A DNA stretch of 34,103 nucleotides from Chitinophagaceae bacterium (GCA_016710935.1 JADJTY010000004.1:1-34103); one strand, 5' to 3'. Shown: positions 8,078 through 16,250, counted from the first letter of the stretch. The notes: a model not told the origin generated them from the sequence alone. Made by a program: numbers and translations.

Positions 8078-10582
8078 TATACAGGTATTTGAATTATAAC
8101 ATGTGTTCCTGCCACTTCTCCGATGTCATTAACAATATCATGAATAGCCACATTGGCACCGGTTTTATAGATCTGGTTTATTAATGCTATCCGTTCAGAA
8201 GTTACTTTCATTCCATAAGATTTATGCCGGGTTGCTGTTTTGCTTTGTAATTCTTCCGACTTTGTTCTGCCTACACCATTATCAGCAATATTTATTTCCA
8301 GTATGGATTCATTGTTTTTCATTGCTGCTGTTATATCAATACGGCCTCCTTCTTCTTTATGCATTAATCCATGCCAGATAGCATTTTCAACATAGGGCTG
8401 CAACAAAAGCGGCGGAATCTCGATATAATCCATTTCCACATCCTTATCAACTGAAATGCTGTAACTCATTTTTTCTTTAAAACGCATAGCTTCCATCTCA
8501 ATATATAAACGCAACGCTTCCAGTTCAGCAGCCAATGAGATCCGTTCGTTTCGCGAATTTTCCATCACCAGTCTGATGAGTCGTGAAAATTTGGTCAGAT
8601 ATTCAGAAGCTGCATGCGTGTCATTCTGTGTGGTATATAGTTTGATAGAATTAAGGCAATTAAAAATAAAATGCGGGTTCATTTGCGACCGCAGGGCCGT
8701 CAATGATATATCGGCAAGGTTGCGCTGAAATTCGGATGCTTTTTTCTCCTGCTCTGCCTTTTCTTTAGCCAGTTCCATTTTAAGTTTACCTTGTTTCAAC
8801 CGGTTAAGATAAAAAATATAAGATGCCCCCAGGCTCAACAATAACAGCATGCCTATGCTGTAAAACCATTGCTGGCGGCGTTTCAATTTGTTCAGATCAT
8901 TTTCTTGTGATAGCGTTTTTACCTGTGCGGATTGCAGTAACATTTCCTTTTCTGAAATAGTAAGTTGTTTCTCCTTTTGCTGTTTTAAGAGTTGTTCATT
9001 TTGAAGGTCGGCCTGCGTTTTCAGGTAAGCCAGTTTTTGCAGGTCTTTTTCTTTTATGTTAAAATCGAGTTCCTTTTTATTTAGCTCGAGTAATTGTTGT
9101 TGCTCCCTGGCGAATAATTCCTGTTTTCTTAATTTCTCATCCGATTTGAGTCTTTGTATTTCGATAGAATCCGACTTTCTGTCAAATTCATATTGAAGTG
9201 TAAGACGTGATATTTTCTTTTCCTTTTCATTATTGATGATCTTATCCCTAAATTCAATATATTTTTTATAGCTATTTAGTGCATTCGTAAAATCCTTTTG
9301 TTTTTCATACATGATACTCAGGCCTTCCCAGGCATATCGTTGGTTTATTAAACTGCCAACCTCTGCAGCAACCTGTTTTCCCATATTAAAATATTCGATG
9401 CATTTATTGTATCGTTCCTTGGGGGCTATTCCCATTTGTGTCAGTATCGAATCGGGTACATCCCGGTATAATTCACCAATACTAAGATGAACAACTAGTA
9501 AATCATTTTTATTTACTCCTGGTTTTTTTTTCCCGCAAGCAATGCCTTGTTGTAGCAGTTCATGGCAGCGTGGTAATCTGATATGCTATAATACAGATAA
9601 CCCAGGTTATTAAGCAACCGCAGCAGACCGGTATTTTTACCTGATTGTTCAAAGGCCTTAACCGAAATTAGATAGTACTTTATTGCCTCTTCATATTTAG
9701 CCATGTTTTGATAAGCCGTTCCGATACTATTTAAAATATGTGCTGTATCTCCAACACCAATATACCTCGCAACAACCAACGCTTTTTTAAAATATTCCAA
9801 TGCTTTTCATTTTCTGACAGGCGTATATACATATTGCCGATAGTAGAAAGCGGAGTGATCATACCATTACTATCAGACAATTGCTCAGAAATCATTAATG
9901 CTTTTTGACAGTATGATAAGGCTGTAGGATAATCCGACATCAGTAAATTAATATTACCTATATTACTGTAGATGGCCATCAATGCTCGTTTTTCATTTAA
10001 TTTTTCATAAATTTTTAAAGCCTCTGCGTAATCTTCAAGCGCTTTAGGGAAGTTTGAAATCCCTTTATAATAAGTTCCTGAACCAGCGAAGTATAATGCT
10101 TTCGCCTTTTTATTGCCTATCTGCTCATTCAATATCATCGCCATTTTAAAAAATTCCAATGCCTTTTTATCATTAGATTTTAATTCAATATTCCCCATAT
10201 TATTCAGGCAATCTGCCATCCCTTTTTTATTTCCCAACCCTTCGAAAATGGTTAGTGATTGTTTAAACAGATCAGCAGCCAATGAATAACTATTTTGCCT
10301 GTAATAGTTTTCGCCTTTGGCCATATATGCCATTGCCAATCCTGACTGATCATTTAATTTGTTTGCCAGCTTAATAGCGGCATCAGCCATTTGTAACCCC
10401 CTGGGGATATTTATATATTGGTATGCTTTTGCAATACTATTCAGGAGATTCAACTTTATCGTATCTTCTTTTTTATAATTATTAAAGGCCCGCAATAGCG
10501 AATCAATCTTTTGCGCATGTACTGCATTGGTGACTGTAAAATGCGCCAATAAAAAAATAAACAGGTATTTGTATTTCATCAT
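8077..10582 (-). CDS. TPR-containing LytS-type sensor histidine kinase (two frameshifts)
   Basis: One gene of about 835 residues, split into three frames. The signal peptide is KYLFIFLLAHFTVTNAVHAQ. About ten TPR units follow, then a long coiled coil, one membrane helix (FYSIGMLLLLSLGASYIFYL), the His_kinase domain with the phosphoacceptor in RSQMNPHFIFNCLNSIK (near 8673), and an HATPase with PYVENAIWHGL and ADNGVGRTKS. Frame breaks: a missing A in the A4 run (T run at 9804-9807) and a missing A in a run of nine (T at 9523-9531). Across both joins the TPR-type sequence continues. It overlaps the LytTR regulator gene. This His_kinase plus LytTR pairing is the standard Bacteroidota arrangement. 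The ligand is unknown; periplasmic TPRs suggest a protein or peptide cue. Confidence 0.88.
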
Positions 10583-10768
10583 AACTATTTTCTACATTTT
10601 AAAACTAAGTTAAATCAATGCAGACGTGCTGGGAATATTAGTAAGCAACGGCATTTGCAGGGCGAGTAACCCTTTTTTTGAGGTAAGCAATTATTAAGGT
10701 ACTAATTATATAGCAATTATTAGAATTGCGCTGAGTTTTATTCAACTACTGGTTATTCTCCACGGCAC
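10583..10768. other. Divergent intergenic region upstream of the LytS-type kinase gene
   Basis: 186 bp between the kinase start and the first copy of the repeated promoter module. It must hold the kinase/regulator promoter. I see no copy of the 20-bp repeats, no convincing -7 box and no coding frame. It is AT-rich, with ATTATTAAGG and AATTATTAGAATTG words of no clear function. Confidence 0.4.
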
Positions 10769-10860
10769 TTCCCTCATTCAAACTGCTATTCCCTCAATAT
10801 ACCTGTTGCTTTACCCCAACAGCATAGGAAAAGAACAGGGCTACATCTATGTTTGTTTGG
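10769..10860 (+). promoter_or_regulatory. Repeated promoter module, copy 1 (tandem 20-bp repeats and -7 box)
   Basis: Two adjacent 20-bp direct repeats, TCCCTCATTCAAACTGCTAT (10770-10789) and TCCCTCAATATACCTGTTGC (10790-10809), are followed by a CTGTTG/CAACAG inverted repeat (10803-10808 and 10817-10822) and by TATGTTTG (10848-10855), an exact TAnnTTTG -7 box. The same layout with identical spacing occurs at 12251 and 16160. No -33 TTG is present, fitting an activator-dependent promoter. Predicted target: the fragment at 10926 and the aegerolysin-like gene at 11121. Confidence 0.75.
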
Positions 10861-10925
10861 CATAAACTACAAAATGGGTTTGGTCAGCAGGCTTTAAACA
10901 AATCTTTCATCATAAAAAGCAGATC

Positions 10926-11155
10926 ATGGAAATCAGTAAAATGAAAACACCCGGCGGAAATCTATTTCTTTTTTTACAATCAACAATATACAGGCACAGT
11001 TAAAAAAAGCAGATGTTACAAAAACAAAAACAACAGCAGAAACAACAAAAACTCCATTGGTATCAAGAGAACAAAAAAAAATAAAACCGAGTCAATTTTT
11101 AACAAATAAAACATCAAGCAATGAAAAAGCTATCCTTTTTTGTAATATTCATTAA
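10926..11155 (+). pseudogene. Remnant of the cytolysin-like gene's 5' end (duplicate of 12408 onward)
   Basis: From about 10900 to 11090 the sequence closely resembles 12382-12570, covering the leader, start codon, signal peptide and the Thr/Lys-rich segment of the cytolysin-like gene. Both copies have AAAAAGCAGATCATG at the start, then IYNNIQAQLKK-type coding and DVTKTKTTAETTKT. In this copy a base is missing near 10977 (TTTACAATC versus TTTAACAATC), so translation from 10926 stops after 25 codons. If that is a sequencing error, the frame runs to 11155 and overlaps the start of the aegerolysin-like gene. After the Lys/Thr-rich stretch similarity stops. Best read as the left-over of a duplication that placed a second copy of the promoter and 5' end ahead of the aegerolysin-like gene. 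A short expressed leader peptide is the alternative. Confidence 0.7.
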
Positions 11156-12239
11156 AATTACCTTATTGGTTAGCGCCAATTCGGTAACAGTGCTCATTGT
11201 TAATAAAAGCAAGCATAGTATTTACGGCTACTCATCACAAGTAAAAAACGGTAGCTTTTTTGTGAACGACAACGGAAAAGTATCCCCTGATGAAGTAAAG
11301 CCAGGCGCTACAGCTAAATTTCAAACAAGCCAGGCGCTGGCACTATGTGGCACTGAAGGTTATGTTACTTATGCAGTAAATTTTGAAGGCAAAAAGTATT
11401 TTTTGCATGTACGGTTTGATGTGCCATATTGGGGGGATAATGAATTTTTTTATAATGCGGACCCCCCATTTAAAATCAGGCATATTGTTGGCGGTCCGGG
11501 CAGTAATGTAACAATTACTTACGAAGTATATGGAGAAGTGCCCCCGGGAAAAATCACCCCAGCTCCGGTTGATCTTCCGCTCACAGGTATTGGCTGGATC
11601 ACGGGAAAGATTGATTGGAAATTTGAAATAGGTACGCCCAAAGAAGATCCGGAAAACGCTTTTGAAATGGAAGTACTTGCACCCACCAAATTTTGGCCTA
11701 AGTCTGCCAATAATATTGCTGATAAATCGGACGGTACTTACACAGATTATAAAGTTGTAAGTAAAGCAACTGTAACATTTGAAAAGAAGAAAGCAAGAGA
11801 TGATATGCATGTATCTCTTTATCCTAAGTCCACAACATTAAACTATACCATATCCAATTTACCTACCGGCGTGCCCTTCCAGGTGAAGATGAAACCGGTT
11901 AGTGGATTCTGGCAAACTTCCGGTAAAACCCCGCCTCAGCCAGCACAATACCCCAACAGTAAATGGTTTGTGTATACCACTGAAATAAAAAATGATGACG
12001 GCGTTATTAATTATAGCATGCAGGGCGCCTGGATGAACTATGACGGAAGCTTTATTGGAAGTGATGGGCATGCGCAAAACACTAAGCTGGGTGACCTCAA
12101 AAAAGTATTGGTTAGAAATAAAATTATATTGAAACCTGATGATTTTAATAACACTGAAATGCTCAATAAAAGTAAAACTCTGAATACTGTAAACCCTGTG
12201 AAAAAAACCTATGTAAATAAACAGGTTATCAAACAATAA
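11121..12239 (+). CDS. Secreted protein with N-terminal aegerolysin/Cry34-like domain
   Basis: 372 residues. A signal peptide (KLSFFVIFIKITLLVSA) is followed at about 22-137 by a beta-sandwich pattern matching the aegerolysin family, including the Bacillus Cry34/Gpp34 binary-toxin component: VTVLIVNKSKHSIYG, KVSPDEVKPGATAKFQT, GTEGYVTYAVN (77-87), VRFDVPYWGDNEFF (97-110) and VGGPGSNVTITYEV (123-136). Cry34 has the same order (GTEG, FDNPFAGSNKY, GGSGNQSHVTYT). Residues about 150-372 form an additional Pro- and beta-rich region I do not recognise, ending in a Lys/Thr/Asn-rich tail. Known aegerolysins bind membrane lipids and often act with a MACPF or Tpp partner; here the next gene is a CDC-like pore former. 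The fold assignment is from motif comparison by eye. Function as the membrane-binding partner is inference. The frame is intact, preceded by promoter module copy 1 and the fragment at 10926. Confidence 0.72.
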   Translation: MKKLSFFVIFIKITLLVSANSVTVLIVNKSKHSIYGYSSQVKNGSFFVNDNGKVSPDEVKPGATAKFQTSQALALCGTEGYVTYAVNFEGKKYFLHVRFDVPYWGDNEFFYNADPPFKIRHIVGGPGSNVTITYEVYGEVPPGKITPAPVDLPLTGIGWITGKIDWKFEIGTPKEDPENAFEMEVLAPTKFWPKSANNIADKSDGTYTDYKVVSKATVTFEKKKARDDMHVSLYPKSTTLNYTISNLPTGVPFQVKMKPVSGFWQTSGKTPPQPAQYPNSKWFVYTTEIKNDDGVINYSMQGAWMNYDGSFIGSDGHAQNTKLGDLKKVLVRNKIILKPDDFNNTEMLNKSKTLNTVNPVKKTYVNKQVIKQ

Positions 12240-12250
12240 AATCTTCATCA

Positions 12251-12341
12251 TGCCTCACTCAAACAGTCGCTCCCTCAATATACCTGTTGTGTTTCCCCAA
12301 CAGTTGAGGAAAAGAATAAGACTATATCTAAGTGTGTCAGG
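12251..12341 (+). promoter_or_regulatory. Repeated promoter module, copy 2
   Basis: Direct repeats TGCCTCACTCAAACAGTCGC (12251-12270) and TCCCTCAATATACCTGTTGT (12271-12290), a CTGTTG/CAACAG inverted repeat, GAGGAAAAGAA, and TAAGTGTG (12329-12336), one mismatch from TAnnTTTG. Exactly 38 nt separate the second repeat from the box, as in copies 1 and 3. The box lies 71 nt before the start of the cytolysin-like gene. It starts 11 bp after the stop of the aegerolysin-like gene, so that gene and the cytolysin operon appear to be separate transcription units under the same control. Confidence 0.75.
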
Positions 12342-12407
12342 TAGTACACTATATAATGGTTTAGGTAAACATTCTCTAAACAATTCATTCATCTTAAAAA
12401 GCAGATC

Positions 12408-14168
12408 ATGAAAATTAATAAAATGAAAATAACCGGCGCAACCTTACTTCTTTTTTTAACAATCAACAATATACAGGCACAGTTAAAAAAAACAGATGTT
12501 ACTAAAACAAAAACAACAGCAGAAACAACAAAAACTACTTCGGTTTCAAAAGATCAAAAAAGACCATTGGAAATGCCGCAGGCACTGGGAAATTACGAAG
12601 CCCGGTGGAATAATACTGACGGTACAGTTATGAAACAAAGCTTCAAACTCAAAAAATTCAAGCTGGCAAAACCCGTGAATAATGCAACCAGCAGCGGAGG
12701 CCGCCTGAAATCAGAAACAAAATCATCAACACCGGAAGATAAAGGTAATGGGGAACGGTGCATTACAGAAGAAAAAAGGGTTACTATGAGTGATAATGCT
12801 TTCATGACGGTTGACTATGCTGAACAGGCATCGCATATTTATCCCGGTGCCATTTACAAATTCGACAATTATGTAAACGGAAGCTGGAAAGGTGAGGAAA
12901 ATAGCCGGAACCCTATTCGCATCAATGCAACAGTGTATAATACAACCGGAAAAAATTATGAAGATATAGAAGAACCGGGGGCTGCAACGATCGGTAATGG
13001 CATTGCCACCCTTTTCATGGGTTTTAGTAAAAACCCCAATGAGATTGCCAGCGGCAGCATGTCATTCACAGCCTATGAAGTAGAAAGTATGTCAGATGCT
13101 ATGGTCAAGATTGGTGCTTCCGGCCATGGTTTCGGATTTTATGCAAAAAATCTTTTCCAGTTCAACGATAAAGAACATCATAAGTACATCTTAATAGATT
13201 GTACAAAGGAAATGTTTACAATCAATACCAGCATTCCTAAAAATGGCTTTTTCACCAATACATCCGCTCAAACTTCCGATATGATGTTCATCAATTCTGT
13301 TACTTATGGCGTTCGCATCCTGGCCTGTATGGAAATTGATACCAGGGATAGGGCCATTGCCGACAAATTTGAAGGAGGTGGTAATTGGGGCGTTGGCGGA
13401 GGCCAGGTAAATGTTGATGTGTTGAGCAAAACCTTCAACAAAACATCTACCATAAAAATGTATGTAGTTGGGGGCAAATCCAATGAAGTTTTTCCGGTTT
13501 ATTCTATTGATGATCTTAAAAAAAGATGTGCCAAAATAGCTGAAACTGTTACGTATAACTCGGTAATGCCCATCAAATACCAATTTAAAAACCTGGAAGG
13601 TGAAGTAGTAATAAGCAATAGTGCTACAGATTATTTTCAAGTACGGAGTTGCTCTGATCCTGAAAAAGACCTGGAAGTTACTGCTAACATTACCAGTATG
13701 GCAACTTTAAATAACAATACCGATGCTGAATTGTATGGCCAAGTGTGGGCACAGATTTTTGATGGAAGCGGCAAGGAAATAATGCCGATAAATGGCAAGG
13801 ACAGATTGTTTAGTGTAGAACAGCAGGCTCATTTAAATGCAGAACAATTAAGAAGACCTGATTATAAACCTGGTATAAATGCAAAATTTAAAATACCTGC
13901 CGGTGCAAAAAGAAGGAGCAAAAATGATCATTTACTACTGGCTGATGGAATATGATAACATCGGTTCTGATGATTTTTAATCATGCAACAAAGTTACCAG
14001 TTGCCCTACAGCCGTAATAAAAATGAAAAATATTATGTAACAGAGGTCTGGCTAAAGGATGTTCCTCCTTCTACCGGCGGCATTGATAAAGCCGCAAATT
14101 TTACCGCTAAGGGAGAAGGCTATTTTCAGGTAATAACAAATATTTCCACAAAAGAATTAAAAAAATAA
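12408..14168 (+). CDS. Cholesterol-dependent-cytolysin-like secreted pore-forming protein (two frameshifts)
   Basis: About 586 residues when joined. Signal peptide ITGATLLLFLTINNIQAQ, a Lys/Thr-rich linker, then the thiol-activated-cytolysin core: KRVTMSDNAFMTVDYAEQASHIYPGAIY (YPGA at 145-148; CDCs have TYPGAL/I after the same strand), a membrane-insertion region with Gly/Ser/Ala-rich stretches (191-246), FQFNDKEHHKYILIDCTKEMFTINTSIPK, then FINSVTYGVRILACMEID (the CDC hallmark SVAYGR), and KMYVVGGKSNEVFPV matching the CDC 'VxxGG' strand. The undecapeptide ECTGLAWEWWR is absent, and the region after about 410 differs from the CDC membrane-binding domain 4. It therefore fits the CDC-like proteins reported from Bacteroidota rather than a classical cholesterol-binding toxin. 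Frame breaks: an extra A in the A run 13907-13911 and a missing T in 13974-13978; the true end is the TAA at 14166-14168. First gene of an operon with three small secreted proteins. Confidence 0.85.
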
Positions 14169-14172
14169 CAAC

Positions 14173-14793
14173 ATGAAACAGCCCTTCATCATTGGCATAC
14201 TGTTAGTTGCAGCACACTGTGTTTCAGCACAGGTTACAAAAAGAAGCCCTGCTTTAACAAACCGTGTGGAAGCTAAAAAAGCATTTAGCTTACAACCTTC
14301 TGCGCTGGTATTTGCCAGAACCCGGTCAAGCACCTATCAATGGGGCGAATTGCTCTCGGAAGCAAACGATATAATTACTGTTGATTTTATGGACGGTTGG
14401 GGTAAATGCGTGATCAATAAAACCGGAAAAGTACTGTCTTCCACAGGCACATTTAATGTAAAAGACAGTATGTACGTTGTAGAAATTATGGAAAACAGGC
14501 ATGAACTTACAAGCCCGGCATATCAACTCTCACAAGGTGTAATCTCACGCCTGGCATATAGCGTAAATAATAAACCTTACACTTATGCAGGTTATAGTCA
14601 GTTCGACCAGGCAACAAGTTGCCTTAATGTGTACCCCGTTGCTTATAAGCGTACCAAATATTGCAGGATCAGATTAACACAAAATAAATGGAGTATTAAT
14701 TATAGCCAGCTACCCGAATTTGTAGTGGGCAGTGACGTTACAGCAGTTTATTATTATACGGATAAAAGAAGAATCTTTCAACAATCGTATTAA
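14173..14793 (+). CDS. Secreted two-repeat protein, paralog 1 of 3
   Basis: 206 residues, family not recognised. Signal peptide KQPFIIGILLVAAHCVSAQ, then two copies of a beta-rich unit of about 70 residues. The first is YQWGELLSEANDIITVDFMDGWGKCVINKTGKVLSSTGTF...MYVVEIM. The second is YAGYSQF...CLNVYPVAYKRTKYCRIRLTQNKWSINY...VTAVYYYTDKRRIF. The motif K.G.VLSSTG.. followed by ..V.I and the terminal KRR-[IF]-F are shared with the next two genes. It starts 4 bp after the cytolysin-like gene, so it is almost certainly in the same operon. Small paralogous exported proteins directly after a pore former could be accessory, activating or self-protection factors. That is inference from position only. 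Confidence 0.75.
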   Translation: MKQPFIIGILLVAAHCVSAQVTKRSPALTNRVEAKKAFSLQPSALVFARTRSSTYQWGELLSEANDIITVDFMDGWGKCVINKTGKVLSSTGTFNVKDSMYVVEIMENRHELTSPAYQLSQGVISRLAYSVNNKPYTYAGYSQFDQATSCLNVYPVAYKRTKYCRIRLTQNKWSINYSQLPEFVVGSDVTAVYYYTDKRRIFQQSY

Positions 14794-14813
14794 TTAAATA
14801 AAAACATACAACA

Positions 14814-15392
14814 ATGAAAAAGATCACCCTGCTTGTTTTTTTCACAGGCTTTATCTTTCAACTTACAAAAGCCCAATTACCATCTGAAAGCACAGTAAAA
14901 TTCGCTGACGGCAAGTTTTATACTGCCAAAGTAATTACTGAAACTACAGATAAAATAAAACTGCAGTTTCTTCACTCACAGAGCATTTATGAATTTAGCA
15001 AAAGTGGTGTAATCCTAAGTAGTACGGGAAAATATCCTAAGGGGCAGAAGATTAAAATGTTACTTGTCAAAGCTCCGTTGCATAGTCTGTACTATCAGTC
15101 TACAATTGATGCATCCGATGCTCTTGGCATTAAATTCAGTGATGGACAGGTTTATTTCTGTAAGGTTTCCAGTGTACAAGCCAATTCATTCTATTGCACA
15201 TTTCCACACACCCGTAGCAGCTATACAATGGTAAAGTCAGGCGATACCTGGAAAGTGTTTAGCACAGACACAGGTACTTATCCTAAAGGGCATGTGCTTG
15301 TTGAAATTTACAAACTGGCGAAACGCAGATTGTTTTTTGACGATGGGAGCAACGTCTTTCCTGATGCTGATACAGTACCAGACGAAAATTAA
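14814..15392 (+). CDS. Secreted two-repeat protein, paralog 2 of 3
   Basis: 192 residues, intact. Signal peptide KKITLLVFFTGFIFQLTKAQ. The internal duplication is clearest here: VKFADGKFYTAKVITETTDKIKLQF...YEFSKSGVILSSTGKYPKGQKIKMLLV and IKFSDGQVYFCKVSSVQANSFYCTF...YTMVKSGDTWKVFSTDTGTYPKGHVLVEIY, ending KLAKRRLFF. Each unit resembles a small beta-barrel or SH3-like module (hydrophobic/polar alternation with a G.YPKG turn), but I cannot name the family. It begins 20 bp after the preceding paralog. ILSSTG matches VLSSTG of paralog 1, supporting tandem gene duplication. Confidence 0.75.
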   Translation: MKKITLLVFFTGFIFQLTKAQLPSESTVKFADGKFYTAKVITETTDKIKLQFLHSQSIYEFSKSGVILSSTGKYPKGQKIKMLLVKAPLHSLYYQSTIDASDALGIKFSDGQVYFCKVSSVQANSFYCTFPHTRSSYTMVKSGDTWKVFSTDTGTYPKGHVLVEIYKLAKRRLFFDDGSNVFPDADTVPDEN

Positions 15393-15427
15393 TATGCATT
15401 TCAACTTTTACAATCAAACATATCATC

Positions 15428-16039
15428 ATGATAAAATATTTTACCGTTTGGCTTGCATTCTATATACAGTTTACAGCTATTGCTGCCCCTTCACAGTTGA
15501 CTAAAAATGCTTTGCAGCCTTTAATACTAACATACTCAGGTACAACTGTAATCATAGGCTTCTCCATGTACGATAACAAGGGCCTTGCTGCACAACTTGT
15601 TTCGGAAGATGACGGCGTCATTACTGTTATTTTTCCTGATGACGATATAACCTGCAAAATAAATAACAGGGGCCAGGTGCTGGAAGGCGAAAATTACATT
15701 ACACAAAAAGGTGGCGGGGCGAAAATAGTTTTTATACAGATCTACGAATCAAAAAAGAAAATTGTTAATCCTGGCCTGGACATCAACAAAACGCTTGGCA
15801 ATTTTATGTTGGTGGAAACGATAGGCGGAAATGTAATTTTTGGATGGAGTGATTATATGAAAGAAGATCAATCCTTTATTTTCAGGTCGAAACCGCTGAG
15901 TAAAATGGTGATGCTTAAGTCTGAAAAGGGCAAATGGATCGTGAGCAGTTCTGAAGATCACAGGATAAAGAAAGGCAGTACTATGGAAGCAGTTTATTTG
16001 TATTCTCAAACCACAAGGCGTTTTTTTACAAGACCATAA
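15428..16039 (+). CDS. Secreted two-repeat protein, paralog 3 of 3
   Basis: 203 residues, intact. Signal peptide KYFTVWLAFYIQFTAIAAP. Two diverged repeat units: VIIGFSMYDNKGLAAQLVSEDDGVITVIFPDDDITCKINNRGQVLEGENYITQKGGGAKIVFIQIYES and VIFGWSDYMKEDQSFIFRSKPLSKMVMLKSEKGKWIVSSSEDHRIKKGSTMEAVYLYSQTTRRFF. The terminal RRFF corresponds to KRRLFF and KRRIF of the other two. It lies 35 bp downstream of paralog 2 and is the last gene of the presumed operon; the next promoter module starts 120 bp further. It is the most diverged of the three. Function unknown. Confidence 0.72.
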   Translation: MIKYFTVWLAFYIQFTAIAAPSQLTKNALQPLILTYSGTTVIIGFSMYDNKGLAAQLVSEDDGVITVIFPDDDITCKINNRGQVLEGENYITQKGGGAKIVFIQIYESKKKIVNPGLDINKTLGNFMLVETIGGNVIFGWSDYMKEDQSFIFRSKPLSKMVMLKSEKGKWIVSSSEDHRIKKGSTMEAVYLYSQTTRRFFTRP

Positions 16040-16159
16040 TATTTGACTATTAAAAATACCGGGGTTATTAGAAACCAGCCAACCCCAACTTTTGATGGAC
16101 TGTTTTTCTTCAACAGCAACTATTAAAATTACCCTTAATTAAATTTTCATCTTCCGGTT

Positions 16160-16250
16160 TTCCCTCACCCAAACAGTTGTTCCCTCAATATACCGGTTGC
16201 TTTACCCCAACAGCATAGGAAAAGAATATTGTTGAATTTAAGTTTGTCAG
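16160..16250 (+). promoter_or_regulatory. Repeated promoter module, copy 3
   Basis: Direct repeats TCCCTCACCCAAACAGTTGT (16161-16180) and TCCCTCAATATACCGGTTGC (16181-16200) are directly adjacent, followed by TACCCCAACAGCATAGGAAA, shared with copy 1, and TAAGTTTG (16239-16246), an exact TAnnTTTG box 38 nt after the second repeat. ACAGTTGTT in the first repeat resembles the 9-bp half-site bound by LytTR regulators of the AgrA type. The predicted transcript start near 16253 selects ATG 16305, not 16257, for the lipoprotein gene. Confidence 0.75.

Noticed and set aside
9513..10582. Independent TPR proteins upstream of the LytS-type kinase
   Set aside because: TPR repeats and the signal peptide continue across both breaks, and single-base corrections give one conventional TPR kinase.
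11343..12251. Long open frames on the minus strand opposite the aegerolysin-like gene
   Set aside because: They are shadows of the plus-strand gene, with compositions unlike protein and no family resemblance.
13983..14168. Separate 61-residue gene after the CDC-like gene
   Set aside because: It has no signal or start context. Restoring one T at 13974-13978 and removing one A at 13907-13911 joins it to the CDC-like protein through MIIYYWLMEYDNIGSDDF.
10769..16250. The three promoter modules as copies of a mobile repeat
   Set aside because: All lie upstream of genes in the same orientation, keep an exact 38-nt distance to a -7 box and diverge in the spacer; no target-site duplications or terminal inverted repeats are seen.
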